Of a stretch of 64,000 bases of DNA, positions 62,101 through 64,000 are shown one piece after another. Made by a program: the position numbers and the translations under genes. The notes under the pieces were generated by a model, which saw only the letters and a list, made by a program, of their open reading frames with translations, was not told the DNA's origin and made no database searches. Within the stretch, counting starts at the first letter, position 1, and each line of letters opens with the position of its first letter. The stretch is from assembly GCA_034766995.1 (NCBI GenBank), contig CM068322.1:7934589-7998588 (forward strand), in the 5' to 3' direction. This DNA comes from Acanthacorydalis orientalis (lineage: Eukaryota; Arthropoda; Insecta; Megaloptera; Corydalidae).

Positions 62101-62533
62101 TGTCGCGTTACAAGCTTGTTTACGATGGAATTATTTTTTATATATAGAAAGATTATAAAAAATATAGTAAGTCTATTAAACAATACAGTAATTATACTGT
62201 ATTGTATTAGGGAAGAGAAGTTTAAATATCTTGATGAGGATAAGAACGTTTCTTTGACATAGAGCAATGTGGCATTTCTAGACAGTTTTCAGTCACGACA
62301 AGTTATCAGAAGGAAGTAAATTTCACGAAACTACACATAAGCCATTTTACATGCAACGCTGTAATGTTATTAAGTTGAACTGTTGAAGTATGTTTGTTAC
62401 GGGATAATATTTGAGATTTAAAACATTTTTTTAAACCGTTTACAGTCCAAAAAGCCATGTTTATCATAAGAACTCAATAACTAAGCTAAATTCAAATAAC
62501 AATTAATATCACTTGTAACTTAATTGTGCGTTT

Positions 62534-62535
<2 letters not shown>

Positions 62536-62572
<37 letters not shown>
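62536..62572. repeat. (TA)n tract in stan intron
   Basis: TA microsatellite. Confidence 0.93.
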
Positions 62573-62576
<4 letters not shown>

Positions 62577-63072
62577 AATTGAAAGTTTATATGAATTTTT
62601 ATTAAGACAGCATCGTCAAAAATAATATTCTAAATTTGCTTTTCATTATAATCTTTTTAAATATTACCGCATTTTTAGCATTGTGACCTTTCTAATATTA
62701 AGGCATTTTTAATATTATGAAATAAGTAGCTACAAGACTTCGTTTCTTTGCAAAAAAAATGTTGTTCGATATTTCTTAAATTTGAGAATTTTTTATCCAC
62801 AACTTTGTTTCAATATTTTTTTTTCAAATGTGCCTGTACAAAATAATCTATCATTAATGTTTTTGTCACAGTATGAAAACATTTAGATGGAAAAATTAGG
62901 CCAATGTATTTGTAAAGACTTAGTACAAGACTATTTTTCTGATCAAACGAAAATGATTTTTACAAGGCTGTAAAGTGATTTATTTTACAAGGTCAAAAAA
63001 TATTATTGTTTAAGGATATTATATTGAAAAATTAAACTATTATCATATGAATTCCCATATTTTTCTATCCAT

Positions 63073-63076
<4 letters not shown>

Positions 63077-63138
<62 letters not shown>
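63077..63138. repeat. (TA)n tract in stan intron
   Basis: TA microsatellite with one AAATA interruption. Confidence 0.93.
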
Positions 63139-63405
63139 GCATCTATGTATGTGGATGTATACATAACGTGCAATTCATATACACGATATTCAATTATCTC
63201 ATTCATATTTACATATACAGAAATGCTATTATAATTATACGAAAATATATCAAATAAAAATATTTATCATGTAAAATTTAATAACAATGTAAAACTTGTA
63301 GATGGATGTGCCATCATTATTCATGACCTTTTTCGGTAAACGTTTTGCATGTAAGTCCTTTTTTTAAAATGTTGAAATTCTCATATCGTGATATATTTTT
63401 AATAG

Positions 63406-63602
63406 GTCGAATATTCGATCCAAAGTATATCAGGCGGAGGCTTATCTACACCAGAAGCGGACAATCAAGCGTTTCGCATCGATGGAAAAACAGGAGTGAT
63501 CAGTACTCGAACGATGCTGGACCGTGAAGTGACGGAAGTGTATACGTTAATAGTACAGGCTACAGATATAGCAAGTCCGTCGAGTGCACGAAGATCGTCC
63601 AG
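63406..63602 (+). CDS. stan: stan exon: rest of cadherin repeat EC2
   Basis: 197 bp, entered in phase 0 after an AG acceptor, so residue 502 follows directly on NAE of the previous exon (VEYSIQSISGGG). It contains FRIDGKTGVISTRTMLDREV, the core of EC2 with its LDRE calcium motif, and YTLIVQATDIASPSSARRSS. It ends with two bases of a split codon at the donor CCAG|GTATGA. The sequence parallels the second cadherin repeat of insect Stan (FRIDS..GVISTR..LDRE). Continuing past the donor would be non-homologous. Confidence 0.92.
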
Positions 63603-63670
63603 GTATGATGTTAATTGCGGTCGGGGTATGATGAAGAAAACGTTTATTTTTCAATGCGATGTTTTTTCAG
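63603..63670 (+). other. Short stan intron (68 bp)
   Basis: GTATGATG to GATGTTTTTTCAG, with a good polypyrimidine run at the 3' end. Confidence 0.88.
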
Positions 63671-63796
63671 CTCTAGCGTCGTCATAACCATATTGGACGA
63701 TAACGATAATTATCCACAATTCACGGAACGAACGTATACTGTAGCTGTGAACGAAGATATTAATTGGGCAGAAAATCCTATTATTGCACATGTCCA
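63671..63796 (+). CDS. stan: stan exon: end of EC2 and start of EC3
   Basis: 126 bp. The first base completes a Ser codon begun in the previous exon. It then reads SSVVITILDDNDNYPQFTER, where LDDNDN is the calcium-binding linker closing EC2, and TYTVAVNEDINWAENPIIAH opens EC3. The exon ends in phase 2 at CCA|GTAAGT, a donor with A instead of the usual G at the last exon base. Continuing exons lie beyond the window. Confidence 0.9.
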
Positions 63797-64000
63797 GTAA
63801 GTACTGAAAAGTATAAACTATAAAATTACGTATTTAAATGTAACAAAACTATGTTACAAAAATGGTTATAACTTAAAACATCAAATACTTTTTTATGAAA
63901 TTCGAAGCGAAACTTTTTACCTGACTACGGCGAAACAAAAAGGAGAAGGGTAATGTTTTCGCGTGTATGTATGTTAATATTTCGTGTATGTGTGAGCGAG
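63797..64000 (+). other. Start of next stan intron, runs off the window
   Basis: It begins GTAAGTACTG. No acceptor is evident before the end of the window. Confidence 0.75.

Larger units (their letters stand above)
61197..63405 (+). other. stan intron (2.2 kb) with repeats
   Basis: Bounded by GTCAGT and a TTTTTAATAG acceptor. It is AT-rich, with a (TTA)n run near 61316-61331, a possible piggyBac-type end near 61946, TA tracts at 62536-62572 and 63077-63138, and no coding exon. Confidence 0.85.

Overview
The window is eukaryotic, very AT-rich, and looks like insect nuclear DNA, probably from a hymenopteran such as an ant. That guess rests on one clearly recognisable gene, the start of the insect starry night/flamingo (stan) cadherin gene, plus a dense population of mariner, Tigger, PIF/Harbinger, hAT and piggyBac elements and LINE 3' fragments typical of insect genomes. 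I see no bacterial operon, CRISPR array, rRNA or convincing tRNA.

Positions 1-59576 hold no host coding sequence I can support. They hold about thirty long (TA)n or (TATG)n tracts and at least two dozen transposon copies, nearly all dead or non-autonomous. In order: a deleted Tigger/pogo (4181-5194); a PIF/Harbinger remnant (6140-6937); a LINE 3' fragment and a mariner end set among TA tracts (7690-8400); a full-length mariner with one in-frame stop (10657-11942); a hAT MITE carrying a 77-bp mariner MITE (12726-13437); a TA-bounded MITE (13920-14120); a large inverted repeat (14206-14815); a PIF MITE (17897-18195); a hAT MITE (18352-18886); a second copy of the first hAT family (from 19842); a mariner MITE (21662-22234); a piggyBac-type MITE (22617-23135); a LINE 3' end (25360-26022); a deleted mariner (27916-28799); a Tc1/mariner-superfamily element with a DUF4817-like N-terminus (31958-33246); a second PIF copy (33958-34766); further mariner and IS630-type remnants (35685-39310 and 41500-42690); a piggyBac (44000-45658); the sister of the 27.9-kb mariner (46327-47258); another mariner and a PIF MITE (47845-49527); a second mariner MITE (51049-51617); a second copy of the 10.6-kb mariner (52911-54138); piggyBac- and hAT-derived pieces (55164-56488); and a last mariner (57443-58698).

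From 59577 the composition changes to GC-richer coding DNA. A 3' splice site leads into a 5' UTR with two small upstream ORFs. The first coding exon of stan follows (signal peptide, a long N-terminal region with basic cleavage-like sites, EC1, start of EC2). After a 2.2-kb intron come two more exons completing EC2 and opening EC3, and the gene runs off the right edge. Because the first coding exon begins at a splice acceptor, at least one non-coding exon lies upstream. No other host gene is visible, so much or all of the transposon-rich DNA may be the first intron of stan; this is inference.

The elements form sets related by shared deletions. One mariner family survives as copies encoding only the DNA-binding domain; another survives as copies keeping only the catalytic domain. 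Many TA-targeting elements sit directly against TA tracts. I found no new multi-gene system. The best leads are the miniature mariner with its empty site, the shared-deletion mariner derivatives, two long inverted repeats, a GC-rich hairpin block, and the overlapping upstream ORFs of stan.
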